The translations under genes and the position numbers were made by a program. Shown here piece after piece: positions 10,541 through 19,727 of a DNA stretch of 64,000 nucleotides. The stretch's first letter is position 1; every line of letters starts with the position of its first letter. The notes beneath the pieces were generated by a model, which searched no databases, had not been told where the DNA came from, and worked only from the letters and a program-made list of their open reading frames with translations. The stretch lies in contig CAWCIL010000025.1 of NCBI GenBank assembly GCA_963795485.1, positions 1 to 64,000 of the forward strand, written 5' to 3'. The stretch is from AP-15 sp963795485. GTDB lineage: Bacteria > Pseudomonadota > Alphaproteobacteria > ATCC43930 > CGMCC-115725.

Positions 10541-11773
10541 TCAGACGATCCCTTCGCTGCGCAATGCCGCGACCTCGGCGGCGCCGATGCCGAGCCATTC
10601 GCCCAGCACTTCGGCATTGTGCTGGCCCAACAGCGGCGACGGCTTGACCTTGGGGGGCGCGCCATCGAAGCGCACCGGCCAGGCTGGAACCGTCAGCTTG
10701 CCGGTGGTCGGGTGCTCGATCCGCTGCATGATGCCGCGCTCGTGGAGCGAGGGATCGTTCAAGAGCTCGAGCGTGTCGAACACCGCGCCGGCCGGCACCC
10801 CGGCCTCGCCGATGATCTTCATCGCCTCTTCCTTGGTGTGCTGGCGGGTCCACGCGGCAATGATCTCGTCGACCTCGGACGCCCGCTCGCCGCGCGCCGG
10901 CCCGGTGTCGTAGCGCGGATCGCCGATCAGATCCTCGCGGCCGATCACCTTCAAGAGCCGCGTCCAATGCTCGGGGTTGGCGCGGCTGGTAAACACGTAG
11001 ACATAGTCGTTCGGGCCGCCGGGCTTGCACGGGTACAGCGCCGAGGGCGCGAGCATGGCGCTCGATCGGCTGCTGCCGCCGCGCAGCTGGACCTTGCCGC
11101 TGAGCTGAGTGCGCGAAAACGGCACCCGCATGTAATGGACCATCGCGTCCTGCATCGCCACCTGCAGCCGCCGGCCTTTGCCGGTACGGTCGCGCTGGCG
11201 CAGCGCCGCGAGGATGCTGATCGCCATCAGCATGCCGGTGCCGGTGTCGCCAAACGAGGGCCCGGGTTTGACCGGCGCGCGGTCGGCATCGCCGGTGACG
11301 CTGATCGGGCCGCCCGCGGCCTGCGCGATCATGTCGAAGGCAAGGTTTTTTTCATACGGGCTGCCCGCGCCAAAACCCTTGACCTGGCAATAGATGATCC
11401 CCGGATTCAGCTGTTTGACGACATCGTAGCCGAGCCCCAGCCGTTCGATCGTGCCCGGCGCCATGTTCTCGACCGTGATGTCGGCCTTTTTCAGCATTTC
11501 CTTGACGATTTCGAGCCCGCGCGGCGCTTTGAGGTTCAGTGTCAATGATCTTTTGTTGGCGTTGAACTGGTGGAAATACCACGGATCGTCGTCGGGGTGA
11601 CCCGGCCGCAGCCGCCGTCCCGGATCGCCGGTCTTCGGGTTCTCGATCTTGACCACCTCGGCGCCCATCCAGGCCAGCGACTCGGTGCAGGACGGCCCCG
11701 CCTCGAATTGGGTGAAGTCCACCACCCGCACACCCGCGAGACAGTCGAGTTCTACGCCGGTAATCTCAGCCAT
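10541..11773 (-). CDS. CaiB/BaiF (class III) CoA-transferase, paralogue 2
   Basis: A 410-residue CoA-transferase closely similar to the one ending at 6504. Shared blocks include DFTQFEAG, CTESLAWMGAEVVKIENP, NANKRSLTLNLK, IIYCQVKGFGAGSPYE, and the catalytic Asp at about residue 176 in FGDTGTGML. The two genes probably arose by duplication and may form a hetero- or homodimer pair; interlocked dimers are typical of the family. The start at 11773 (MAEITGVELDC) follows a GGGAGGAGTG ribosome-binding site. Only 33 bases separate its end from the facing sulfatase gene. The substrate is not evident. Confidence 0.93.
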   Translation of the reverse strand: MAEITGVELDCLAGVRVVDFTQFEAGPSCTESLAWMGAEVVKIENPKTGDPGRRLRPGHPDDDPWYFHQFNANKRSLTLNLKAPRGLEIVKEMLKKADITVENMAPGTIERLGLGYDVVKQLNPGIIYCQVKGFGAGSPYEKNLAFDMIAQAAGGPISVTGDADRAPVKPGPSFGDTGTGMLMAISILAALRQRDRTGKGRRLQVAMQDAMVHYMRVPFSRTQLSGKVQLRGGSSRSSAMLAPSALYPCKPGGPNDYVYVFTSRANPEHWTRLLKVIGREDLIGDPRYDTGPARGERASEVDEIIAAWTRQHTKEEAMKIIGEAGVPAGAVFDTLELLNDPSLHERGIMQRIEHPTTGKLTVPAWPVRFDGAPPKVKPSPLLGQHNAEVLGEWLGIGAAEVAALRSEGIV

Positions 11774-11901
11774 CGCCCGTCACTCCTCCCGAAGAAAATT
11801 CCTGCCGTCACTATAGCGCGTTCGGCGCCGCGCGCGAGCCGGATTGCCAGACAGCGCCCGCTCGGCAACAGTGCCGGAAATCTGCGGCCGGAGGGCGAGG
11901 C

Positions 11902-13071
11902 ATGGAAATCATCGGAAGAATTGCGGAATTCCACGGCGAGCTGACGGAATGGAGGCACGATATCCACGCGCACCCGGAACTGGGCTTCGAGGAGCAGCGC
12001 ACCTCTGATTTTGTCGCGCAGAAGCTCGCCGAATTCGGGTGCGAGGTGTTTCGCGGGATCGGCCAGACCGGGGTTGTCGGCCGGCTGCGGGCCGGCGCGT
12101 CGGGGCGCTCGATCGGGCTCAGGGCCGACATGGATTGCCTGCCGATCGAGGAGGCGACCAATCTCCCCTATCGCTCGCAAAATAATGGCCGGATGCATGC
12201 CTGCGGCCATGACGGGCACACGACGATGCTGCTCGGCGCGGCGCGTTACCTCGCCCGAACCCGCAATTTCGACGGCGCGGTTCATCTGATCTTCCAGCCC
12301 GCCGAGGAGGGGCTCGGCGGCGGCAAGGCGATGGTCGAGGACGGCCTGTTCGACCGGTTCCCGTGCGATGCGATTTTCGGCATGCACAACCGGCCCGGGC
12401 TCGCGGTTGGCAAGTTCCAGATCCGCACCGGGCCGATGATGGCCGGCGGCGCCTATTTCGACATCGCCGTCATCGGCCGCGGCGCGCATGGCGCGCGCCC
12501 CGAATCCGGGATCGACCCGGTGGTCGCCGCAAGCCACATCGCGATCGCCTTGCAGACGATCGTGTCGCGCAACGTCCGGCCGCTCGACACCGCGGTCTTG
12601 AGCGTCACCCAGATCCACGCCGGCGAAGCCTACAACGTCATCCCCGAACATGCGGTGATCCGCGGCACCGCGCGGTGCTTCAGTCGCGAAACGATGGCTA
12701 TGATCGAACAGAACATGGGGCGGATCGCGGCGGGTGTGGCGAGCGGTTTCGGCGCCACGGCCGAGCTCGATTTCCGCATCATCTTTCCGCCCCTGGTCAA
12801 CGACGCGGCCGAGGCCGGCTTTATCGCCGATACCGCGGCCGAGCTGGTCGGCGCCGACAACGTCAACCGCGACGGCAACCTGGTGATGGCTTCTGAGGAT
12901 TTCTCCTACATGCTCGAAGAGCGGCCGGGCGCCTATATCCAGATCGGCAACGGCGAGGGTGCGGGAGGGTGCGAAGTCCACAACCCCAGCTACGATTTCA
13001 ACGACGCCGCGCTGCCCTTTGGCGCCAGCCTCTACGCCAGGCTCGCGGAGCGCAAGCTCGCCCGGCCCTGA
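11902..13071 (+). CDS. M20 family metal-dependent amidohydrolase (hippurate/N-acyl amino acid hydrolase type)
   Basis: A 389-residue peptidase M20D-type enzyme that cleaves N-acylated or amidated amino acids in the cytosol. Metal-binding motifs are HACGHDGHT (residues 99-107), QPAEEGLGGG (133-141) and the C-terminal SEDFSYML. RHDIHAHPELGFEE at residues 18-31 is the classical start block. GAHGARPESGIDPV marks the dimerisation-domain insertion. The start follows GGCGAGGC. The gene is preceded divergently by a CoA-transferase and followed by a convergent glutathione transferase with two hairpins between them. Relatives include hippuricase and indole-acetyl-amino acid hydrolases; exact substrate unknown. 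Confidence 0.93.
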   Translation: MEIIGRIAEFHGELTEWRHDIHAHPELGFEEQRTSDFVAQKLAEFGCEVFRGIGQTGVVGRLRAGASGRSIGLRADMDCLPIEEATNLPYRSQNNGRMHACGHDGHTTMLLGAARYLARTRNFDGAVHLIFQPAEEGLGGGKAMVEDGLFDRFPCDAIFGMHNRPGLAVGKFQIRTGPMMAGGAYFDIAVIGRGAHGARPESGIDPVVAASHIAIALQTIVSRNVRPLDTAVLSVTQIHAGEAYNVIPEHAVIRGTARCFSRETMAMIEQNMGRIAAGVASGFGATAELDFRIIFPPLVNDAAEAGFIADTAAELVGADNVNRDGNLVMASEDFSYMLEERPGAYIQIGNGEGAGGCEVHNPSYDFNDAALPFGASLYARLAERKLARP

Positions 13072-13095
13072 CGGGGCGGCTGCCCCTCACCCGCT

Positions 13096-13114
13096 CCCCG
13101 GATCAAGTCCGGGG
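13096..13114. terminator. GC-rich hairpin 1 between convergent genes
   Basis: CCCCGGA-tcaag-TCCGGGG forms a perfect 7-bp stem 25 bases after the M20 hydrolase stop codon. No U-tract follows. It is the first of two hairpins between converging genes. Confidence 0.5.
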
Positions 13115-13120
13115 TCGGCA

Positions 13121-13145
13121 CCCTCTCCCGCAATGCGGGAGAGGG
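13121..13145. repeat. Dispersed 25-bp hairpin repeat, copy 1
   Basis: A perfect 11-bp inverted repeat, CCCTCTCCCGC-aat-GCGGGAGAGGG. A second copy with one arm mismatch lies at 61907-61931. Both sit in intergenic DNA after genes, so they behave like a REP-type element that may double as a terminator. Confidence 0.75.
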
Positions 13146-13212
13146 AAGGGGCCCGTCGCGAAGTCAGCCGCAGCCCGCGGGCTCGACCCGCGGGGGGGAA
13201 GGGTGAGGGCGG

Positions 13213-13935
13213 TTACGCTGGTGCCGGGATGGCGCGCTGGTTGTACATAATCTTGCGCATCTGCTCGCGCTCGGCGGCGCTCAAGGTAGCCGGGTCGACC
13301 CGCAAATTGTTGCCGGTCTCCATGCCGCGCTTGACCGCCGGGCGGTTGCCGACTTCGTCGAACCAGCGCTTGAAGTGTTTGAACTCGCCGATGTCCTGGC
13401 CCTGGGCCTCGGCGTTAACGGTCCACGGATAGGAGATCATGTCGGCGATCGTGTACTCGTTGCCGGCGAGGTACTTGCGGTCGTAGAGCCGGTTGTTCAT
13501 GACGCCGTAGAGCCGGTTGGCCTCGTCGGTGAAGCGCCGGATCGCATAGGTCAGGTCGCCGGCATCGGGCCCGGCCCGGCGGAAATGGCCGCACTCGCCG
13601 AGCTTTGGCCCCTGATTGGCCATCTGCCAGATGACCCACTGGGTGACCTCGTATCTCCCGCGCAGATCCTGCGGGAAGAAGCGGCCCTCCTTCTCCGCGA
13701 GGTACATCATGATGGCCCCGGACTCGAAGACGCTGATCGGCGCGCCGCCGCCCTTCGGCTCGTGGTCGACCAGCACCGGCATGCGGTGGTTGGGGTTGAT
13801 CTTCAGGAATTCGGGCTTGAACTGGTCGCCGCGGCCGATGTTGCACGGCACCAGATTGTATTTGAGGCCCAGTTCCTCGAGGAGGATCGTGACCTTCTTG
13901 CCGTTTGGCGTCGGCCAGAAATGGAGATCGAGCAT
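13213..13935 (-). CDS. Glutathione S-transferase, YfcG/Ure2p-like
   Basis: A 240-residue protein. The thioredoxin-fold start MLDLHFWPTPNGKKVTILLEE has the TPNG active-site block typical of Nu-class YfcG-like disulfide oxidoreductases. HRMPVLVDHEP supplies the cis-Pro, and ISVFESGAIMMYLAEKEG the Glu-Ser pair for glutathione. The C-terminal domain has YLAGNEYTIADMISYPW. Likely roles are glutathione-dependent disulfide or peroxide reduction. The start at 13935 is chosen because the family begins there; GGACTTTCCG precedes it, a weak ribosome-binding site. The reading frame stays open upstream to 14079. Confidence 0.9.
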   Translation of the reverse strand: MLDLHFWPTPNGKKVTILLEELGLKYNLVPCNIGRGDQFKPEFLKINPNHRMPVLVDHEPKGGGAPISVFESGAIMMYLAEKEGRFFPQDLRGRYEVTQWVIWQMANQGPKLGECGHFRRAGPDAGDLTYAIRRFTDEANRLYGVMNNRLYDRKYLAGNEYTIADMISYPWTVNAEAQGQDIGEFKHFKRWFDEVGNRPAVKRGMETGNNLRVDPATLSAAEREQMRKIMYNQRAIPAPA

Positions 13936-14133
13936 CGGAAAGTCCCTTTGGTTGGTTGATGGCTTGTCTCGGTGATGACTGGTCCGGGCTGATGGCCGCT
14001 TAAGTGGATTAGGTACAACCCGCTGTGGTCCGAAAGCATCTCGGCATGGCGCAGCCGTATCATCGGGACGCGGGGCCATCGAGGGCTGCGAACCACACGC
14101 GTTTCGACGATCGTAGGCCAGCGCACCCGTAAA

Positions 14134-14475
14134 TCATAGGTCGGTCTCGGTCGTCTGACCGGGAAACAGCGTGGCGCGGCTCCATTCCGACCAGTCGCCG
14201 TGGACCGGGTTATTCGGGTCGCGGTCATGCCGCCAGCAGATGGTTTCGGCGTTGGGCGCCACGACCTGGTGCGAGTGGCCTTTGCTCATGACGAAATCCT
14301 TGGTGGCGACATAGCCGTTTTGCCGCTCGTCGCAATCGCTGCTCCTGGTGATCACCGCCTGGACGTTGACCCGGTCCCAGGTCGGGTCGTCGAGGATCAA
14401 GGTCGCCGATTGGCTCGACCCGGAGGAGCAGCCTGAGAAGACCAGCAGCGCCGTCAGCCAGACCCGGTAACGCAT
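14134..14475 (-). CDS. Small predicted lipoprotein of unknown function
   Basis: 113 residues. The N-terminus MRYRVWLTALLVFSGCSSGSS is a lipoprotein signal with lipobox FSGC (lipidated Cys at residue 16). The mature part contains two further Cys (in SSDCDERQNG and ETICWRH) that could form a disulfide, and several Trp residues. No enzyme motif is visible. GGCAAGGAGACACTG gives a good ribosome-binding site. It is divergent from the exported phosphoesterase gene 234 bases away. Function unknown; probably membrane-anchored in the periplasm. Confidence 0.75.
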   Translation of the reverse strand: MRYRVWLTALLVFSGCSSGSSQSATLILDDPTWDRVNVQAVITRSSDCDERQNGYVATKDFVMSKGHSHQVVAPNAETICWRHDRDPNNPVHGDWSEWSRATLFPGQTTETDL

Positions 14476-14709
14476 CAGTGTCTCCTTGCCCAGGACTCGG
14501 CAAATACGGTCGTGGACCGCCGCCGCGCAAGCGGGAATTTGCGGTTCCTCCCCGCGGTTCGCCGGCGAAACTGCGCGTCGTCGGCCCATATTTTGCCGTG
14601 GGCAAGGCCGCCGCCGCGATCCGGTCGGAGGCGGGAAATAAACTGCGGAATAAACTTGGCGACACATCGGTCCCCAGCGGCACAACCACCACGCCATTGG
14701 AGAAAAGAA

Positions 14710-15681
14710 ATGGCCGATCGTAACGAGACAGGACTGCCGGGCGCCGCGGGCATCAATCGCCGCGGCCTGCTGAAGTGCATGGGTTGGGCCGGCACCGGCG
14801 TCATCTGGAGCCTGAGCGGCGGGGTGCCGCGCACCCTCGGGCTGGTCGGCTCGGCCGCCGCCGCCGAGGCTCAACCCGGCGAACTGACCTTCGTCCAGAT
14901 CAGCGACAACCATATCGGCTTTCACCTGCCGCCAAATCCTGACCCGACCGCCACCCTCGGCGAGGCGATCGCCAAGATCAAGGCGATGCCGGCGCAGCCC
15001 GCCTTCATCGTCCATACCGGCGACATCAGCCATCTGTCGAAGGAGGAGCAGTGGGACACCGCCGAACAGGTGATCAAGGGCGCGAACAAGCAGGTCTACT
15101 ACATTCCGGGCGAGCACGACGTGGCCGACGCCGACAATGGCAAGGCCTATCTCGCGCGCTTTGGCAAGAATACGCAGGGCAAGGGTTGGTACAGCTTCGA
15201 TGTGGCCGGCGTCCATTTCATCGCGCTGATCAACGTTTTTGAGTTCCAGCCCGGGTTCAAATCGGCCGGCCTTGCCAAATTGGGCGACGACCAGCTCGAA
15301 TGGCTGGAGAAGGACGTCGCCAGCCGCTCGGCCGACATGCCGATCGTCGTTCTCGCTCATCTCCCGTTATGGACGATCTACGAGAAATGGGGCTGGGGCA
15401 CCGCCGACGCCGGCCGCGCGCTCGGCCATCTGAAGCGGTTTGGCTCGGTCACCGTGCTGAACGGCCACATCCACCAGATCATCCAAAAGGTCGAGGGCAA
15501 CGTCACGTTTCACACCGCGGCCTCGACGGCATATCCGCAGCCGGCGCCTGGCTCGGCGGCGCATCCTGGCCCGATGCAGGTGCCGGCCGGCGACCTGCAC
15601 AAATACCTCGGCGTCAGGACCGTCGATTTCACCCGCAGCAACGGGGCCCCGGCCCTGACCGACAGCCCGCTCGTCGCGTGA
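14710..15681 (+). CDS. Tat-exported calcineurin-like metallophosphoesterase
   Basis: 323 residues. A twin-Arg signal (NRRGLLKCMGWAGTG) predicts folded export to the periplasm. Metal-binding blocks are in canonical order: FVQISDNHIG, VHTGDISHL, YYIPGEHDVAD, VLAHLPLW and NGHIHQ. The third block is GEHD where most family members have GNHD, so the usual Asn ligand is replaced by Glu. Family enzymes hydrolyse phosphomono- or diesters with a dinuclear metal centre. GGAGAAAAGAA supports the start. It is the first gene of a tight cluster: the cupredoxin gene begins 11 bases after its stop. Confidence 0.88.
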   Translation: MADRNETGLPGAAGINRRGLLKCMGWAGTGVIWSLSGGVPRTLGLVGSAAAAEAQPGELTFVQISDNHIGFHLPPNPDPTATLGEAIAKIKAMPAQPAFIVHTGDISHLSKEEQWDTAEQVIKGANKQVYYIPGEHDVADADNGKAYLARFGKNTQGKGWYSFDVAGVHFIALINVFEFQPGFKSAGLAKLGDDQLEWLEKDVASRSADMPIVVLAHLPLWTIYEKWGWGTADAGRALGHLKRFGSVTVLNGHIHQIIQKVEGNVTFHTAASTAYPQPAPGSAAHPGPMQVPAGDLHKYLGVRTVDFTRSNGAPALTDSPLVA

Positions 15682-15692
15682 AAGGAACAGAC

Positions 15693-16079
15693 ATGTCGAT
15701 GTTTGGAAACCCGGCGCTGCGGCCCCGGTACCGCCGCCTTCTCGGCGCCTTCGCGGCGACCGCCCTCATCGCCGCTTCGGTGCCCGACGCCTCGGCTGGC
15801 GAGGCCGCAGCCAACACCGCTGCCGTCGAGATCCACGACTTCCAGTTCCAGCCGGCGACGCTGACCGTCACCGCAGGGACCACGGTGACCTGGACCAATG
15901 ACGACACCACCCCGCATACGGTGACCGAAAACAACCGGGCGTTCCGGTCGGCGGCCCTCGATACCAAGGATACTTATTCGCACACTTTCGCGACGCCGGG
16001 CGAATACGTCTATCGCTGCACCATCCACCCGATGATGATCGGCAAGATCATCGTCAGACCCGCCGCCAAATCGTCGTAA
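15693..16079 (+). CDS. Exported cupredoxin (amicyanin/plastocyanin-like blue copper protein)
   Basis: 128 residues with a signal peptide (to about residue 35, ending PDASAG) and one cupredoxin domain. Type-1 copper ligands are visible: His in TTPHTVTEN and the Cys-His-Met cluster in YRCTIHPMM, spaced as in amicyanin. It should bind one Cu for periplasmic electron transfer or redox sensing. Positioned 11 bases after the phosphoesterase and 19 bases before a small membrane protein, so the three are probably co-translated. Whether copper serves the phosphoesterase is not known. AAAGGAACAG is the ribosome-binding site. Confidence 0.92.
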   Translation: MSMFGNPALRPRYRRLLGAFAATALIAASVPDASAGEAAANTAAVEIHDFQFQPATLTVTAGTTVTWTNDDTTPHTVTENNRAFRSAALDTKDTYSHTFATPGEYVYRCTIHPMMIGKIIVRPAAKSS

Positions 16080-16098
16080 CGCATCGCGGAGACGAGCC

Positions 16099-16303
16099 AT
16101 GTCGGATTACCCCCGTCGAACTCGCTTTGGGGACGCGCGAGGTGATCGGCGCCTGGCTCGTCTGCCTCGCGTTTGGGGCGGCGTGCTTGGCCGTGCTGGG
16201 GGCCGCCGCTCCCGAACCCGGCGGCGCACCGGCGGCATTGATCAACCCTGGTGCGGTCGCTACGGTGGCCGCCGCCGATACCAGTCGCCAGGGGAGATGC
16301 TGA
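16099..16303 (+). CDS. Small single-pass membrane protein (67 aa)
   Basis: Too short and frame-broken to be obvious. Starting MSDYP, a homopolymer of five C at 16110-16114 appears to carry one extra base. Removing it continues as VELALGTREVIGAWL, a hydrophobic helix to about residue 36 (VCLAFGAACLAVLGA), then a short Pro/Ala-rich tail ending TSRQGRC. GGAGACGAGCC precedes the ATG. Its TGA is followed after one base by the ilvD start codon. It probably belongs to the phosphoesterase/cupredoxin operon as an inner-membrane peptide; function unknown. Confidence 0.55.
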
Positions 16304-16304
16304 A

Positions 16305-18043
16305 ATGCCGGACGACGCCCGCAGACCGAGTTTCGACAAGTCGCGCATGCCGAGCCGGCACGTGACCGTCGGCCCCGAGCGGGCGCCGCACCGGGCCTTT
16401 CTCTACTCGATGGGCCTGACCGACGAGCAGATCGCGCAGCCCTTGGTCGGGGTCGCCACCACCTGGAACGAGTCGGCGCCCTGCAACATCTCGCTGTCGC
16501 GTCAGGCCCAGGCGGCCAAAAAAGGGGTTGCGGCCTCGGGCGGCACGCCGCGCGAATTCACCACGATCACCGTCACCGATGGCATCGCGATGGGCCATCA
16601 AGGGATGAAGTCGTCGCTGGTCAGCCGCGAGGTCATCGCCAATTCGGTCGAATTGTCGATGCGCGGGCATTGCTACGACGCGCTGGTCGGCCTCGCCGGC
16701 TGCGACAAGTCGCTGCCCGGGCTGATGATGGCGATGCTGCGATTGAACGTGCCCGCGGTGTTCATGTATGGCGGCTCGATCCTCCCCGGCCGCTTTCAAG
16801 GGCCGCGACGTGACCATCGGCGACGTGTTCGAGGGGGTTGGCGCGCACAGTGTCGGCAAGCTCACCGACGAGGAATTGCATGAGCTCGAATGCGCCGCCT
16901 GCCCGTCGGCCGGCTCGTGCGGCGGCCTCTTCACCGCCAACACGATGGCCTGCGTGTCGGAGGCGATCGGCCTCGCCCTGCCCGGCTCGGCCGGCGCCCC
17001 GGCGCCCTATGATTCGCGCGACGCCTATGCCGAGGCCTCGGGGCAAGCGGTCATGGAATTGCTGCGCCGGAACATCCGCCCGCGCGACATCGTCACTCGC
17101 GAGGCGATCGAGAACGCCGCGACCGTGGTCGCCGCCGCCGGCGGCTCGACCAATGGCGGACTGCACATCCCGGCGATCGCCAACGAGGCCGGCATCGATT
17201 TCGATCTGCACGCATTTGGCGAAATCTGCAAGCGCACCCCCTATATCGGCGATTTGAAGCCGGGCGGCCGCTATGTGATGAAGGATTTGCACGATATCGG
17301 CGGCGTGCCGGTGCTGATGAAGGCGTTGCTCGACGGCGGCTATCTGCATGGCGACTGCATGACCGTGACCGGCAAGACCATCGCCGAGAATTTGCGCAGA
17401 CGTCGAGTTTCCGACGGGTCAGGACGTGGTGCGGCCGACGGCACGGGCACTGGCGCCGACCGGCGGGCTCGTCGTGCTCAAAGGCAACCTGGCGCCGCAG
17501 GGCGCCATCGTGAAGGTAGCCGGCATGAGCAATCTGCGCTTCACCGGCACGGCGCTGTGCTTCGACTGCGAGGAGGATGCGTTCGCCGCGGTCGAGCAGC
17601 GCCGCTACAAGGAAGGCGACGTGATCGTGATCCGCTATGAGGGGCCGCGCGGCGGGCCCGGCATGCGCGAGATGCTGTCGACGACCGCAGCACTCTATGG
17701 CCAGGGTGTCGGCGACACGGTGGCGCTGTTGACCGACGGCCGCTTTTCCGGCGCCACGCACGGCTTCTGCATCGGCCATGTCGGGCCGGAGGCTGCGGTC
17801 GGCGGCCCGATCGGGCTCGTCCGCGACGGCGACCGGATCACGATCGACGCGCAAGCCGGCACGATCGATGTCGCGCTCGGCGACGCCGAGCTCGCCGAAC
17901 GCCGCCGCGTCTGGCAGCCGCGGCGCCACGATTACCAGGCCGGCTGTCTGTGGCGGTATTCGCAAACTGTCGGAGATGCCGAACAGGGTGCGGTCACCCA
18001 CCCCGGCGCCCGCGCCGAAACCCATACCTACGCCGATCTCTAA
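16305..18043 (+). CDS. ilvD: Dihydroxy-acid dehydratase
   Basis: Dehydrates 2,3-dihydroxy-acids to 2-oxo acids in valine, isoleucine and pantothenate synthesis, or sugar acids in related enzymes, using an iron-sulfur cluster. Visible Cys ligands: SAPCNISLSRQA, GLAGCDKSLPG and CPSAGSCGG. DGRFSGATHGFCIGHV near the C-terminus is the ILVD/EDD signature. One-base insertions near 16788 and 17400 are corrected to give 578 residues, a standard length. The C-terminal RYSQTVGDAEQGAVTHPG is partly duplicated downstream (19728-19845). Its start lies one base beyond the stop of the preceding small gene. A role on sugar acids rather than branched-chain biosynthesis cannot be excluded. Confidence 0.93.
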
Positions 18044-18081
18044 TCAGGTCGAAGCGGGCAAACCCGGGCCCGGCCCTGGTT

Positions 18082-19536
18082 TCATTGCGCGGTCAGGCGG
18101 TCGAAGAAGCCGACTTGCCCGCAGCGGGCGTCGTAGAGATAGTCGAAGCGCGCAAGCGGGCTGCGACCGATGTTGAAGAACACGGGCGGCACGGTCGCGG
18201 GCGGGGCTGCCCATCTGATCATGGTGGGAACGACCGTCGCCGCAGCTTTGTGCGGCTCGTAGGTGAAGCCGTACGACAGGGCCAATGGCGACGCCGTCGG
18301 CGCGGAAATATCAACGCCGGTGCCTGGCTTTAGCAGCCCCGGGTTCGACGGGTCGACCACCGTGGACGGCCGACTGCCCTTCGCCAATGCGAAGATCATC
18401 TGGCCGATGCCGGTATCGAGCAGCATCGATCCGCAGAATTTTGCCGAGGCGGCCGGAAAGGCGAAACAGCCATTTGCTCCCAACCAGTCGCCATACGGGT
18501 CGTCGCTCGGGTCGAGCGCGATGTAGCGGAACTTTTCTGCCGTGTTGGCGGCATCGAGCCCGATATCGACCCGATCGGGAGAGATCACGTAGCCTGGCCT
18601 GATCCGCCCGGTGACGATGTCTTCGAGCTGCAGGAACGGGTTGTTCGATGGCGGCGCGCTGCCGCGGTCGAAGCCGATGCCCATCAGGCTGAAACTGGCG
18701 ATCGCCTTTTGCTGATCGGAAGGCGGCTTGCAGGTCTTGACATTGCTGCCGCATTCGACCTTGTCGATGCCGAAAACCTCGATCGGAACTGTCGTCGCCA
18801 CCGGTTTCGGCCCCCAAGCCGCATCGGGGATCGCGATCGTCACCGGCGTCAGCCAGTAATTGCCGACGATCTTGTACCCGCTCGGGTAATATTCGCGGCT
18901 GCCGGGCTCGCCCGGGCCGATCGCCTGCGGTCCGAGCGAGTGTCGGTCGATCACCAGCCCGGTCGAGCCGGTATCGAGCTCGACCCCGGTATGCCATCGT
19001 CCGCGGCCGACCGAAACGGCGACGGAAAAGCCGCGGTCGAGAGTTCGCATCGGGTTGTCGTAGGAGATCGCGAGATGCCCGACGCCGGCCGGGCAGTTGG
19101 CGGGATTGAACCGGTTCCGCGGGACGATCGAGACGGTGGCGCTGGCGTCCCCCATCGTCGCGGTCAGGATCATCGGATTGACGAAATACTTGCCGTCATA
19201 GTTGAAGGCCGCGGTCGGGTCGGCAGCCGAGGTGATCCTGGCGACGGTCGGTCGCAACGGCCCGCCGTCCGGCTCGTAGATGTTCAGGACAACCGGCCGT
19301 CTGCGGGAGGGAAGGATCGCGCGACCTCCACGATCCGTGACCTTGACCGACAGCCGGATCTGCTGGCTGTGGTTACAGCCGCCGCGTCTGGTCGGGTTAT
19401 CGAGTACAATGACCGAGGGCGAGATCGCCATCGTCGCGTTGGCCGTCAAATCGTCCGCCTGCGCCGTGCCGCTGCCGAAAGTGGCGGCGACCGCGACGAC
19501 AAGCCCTCGGATGGCAACAACAGTTCGTTGGTTCAT
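18082..19536 (-). CDS. Exported pepsin-like aspartic protease homologue
   Basis: 484 residues. A signal peptide ends near GTAQADD (residue 29). Residues about 35-160 form an N-terminal beta-rich region. The rest resembles a two-lobed A1 aspartic protease. The first catalytic motif is VELDTGSTGLVIDR with Asp at 188. The second is SMLLDTGIGQMIFA with Asp at 374. The 186-residue spacing matches the pepsin fold. FSLMGIGFDRGS corresponds to the ILGLGF-type loop. Cys residues (CGSNVKTC; CFAF...FCGS) could form disulfides. True pepsin-like proteins are uncommon in bacteria. Activity is inferred. It is transcribed opposite to ilvD, ending 38 bases from it. Confidence 0.75.
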   Translation of the reverse strand: MNQRTVVAIRGLVVAVAATFGSGTAQADDLTANATMAISPSVIVLDNPTRRGGCNHSQQIRLSVKVTDRGGRAILPSRRRPVVLNIYEPDGGPLRPTVARITSAADPTAAFNYDGKYFVNPMILTATMGDASATVSIVPRNRFNPANCPAGVGHLAISYDNPMRTLDRGFSVAVSVGRGRWHTGVELDTGSTGLVIDRHSLGPQAIGPGEPGSREYYPSGYKIVGNYWLTPVTIAIPDAAWGPKPVATTVPIEVFGIDKVECGSNVKTCKPPSDQQKAIASFSLMGIGFDRGSAPPSNNPFLQLEDIVTGRIRPGYVISPDRVDIGLDAANTAEKFRYIALDPSDDPYGDWLGANGCFAFPAASAKFCGSMLLDTGIGQMIFALAKGSRPSTVVDPSNPGLLKPGTGVDISAPTASPLALSYGFTYEPHKAAATVVPTMIRWAAPPATVPPVFFNIGRSPLARFDYLYDARCGQVGFFDRLTAQ

Positions 19537-19727
19537 GGGCGCACCTCACGCCCACCATCTAGCAGAAGCTCCTTTGTAATCTGTTTACGCGCTGGAGGGC
19601 GTCGGCTGCGTTTGACCGGGGTTCTGCGCGACGGCGACAACGTCACACCCGACGCCCGCGCCCCGGCACGCTCGGGCCGGCACCGAGCCAGGGCGCGCCC
19701 GTAGCGCCCGGGGGCCTCGACGCCGCA

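Noticed and set aside
13072..13212. CRISPR-like repeat between convergent genes
   Set aside because: Only two different hairpins, with no regular spacing or repeated unit.
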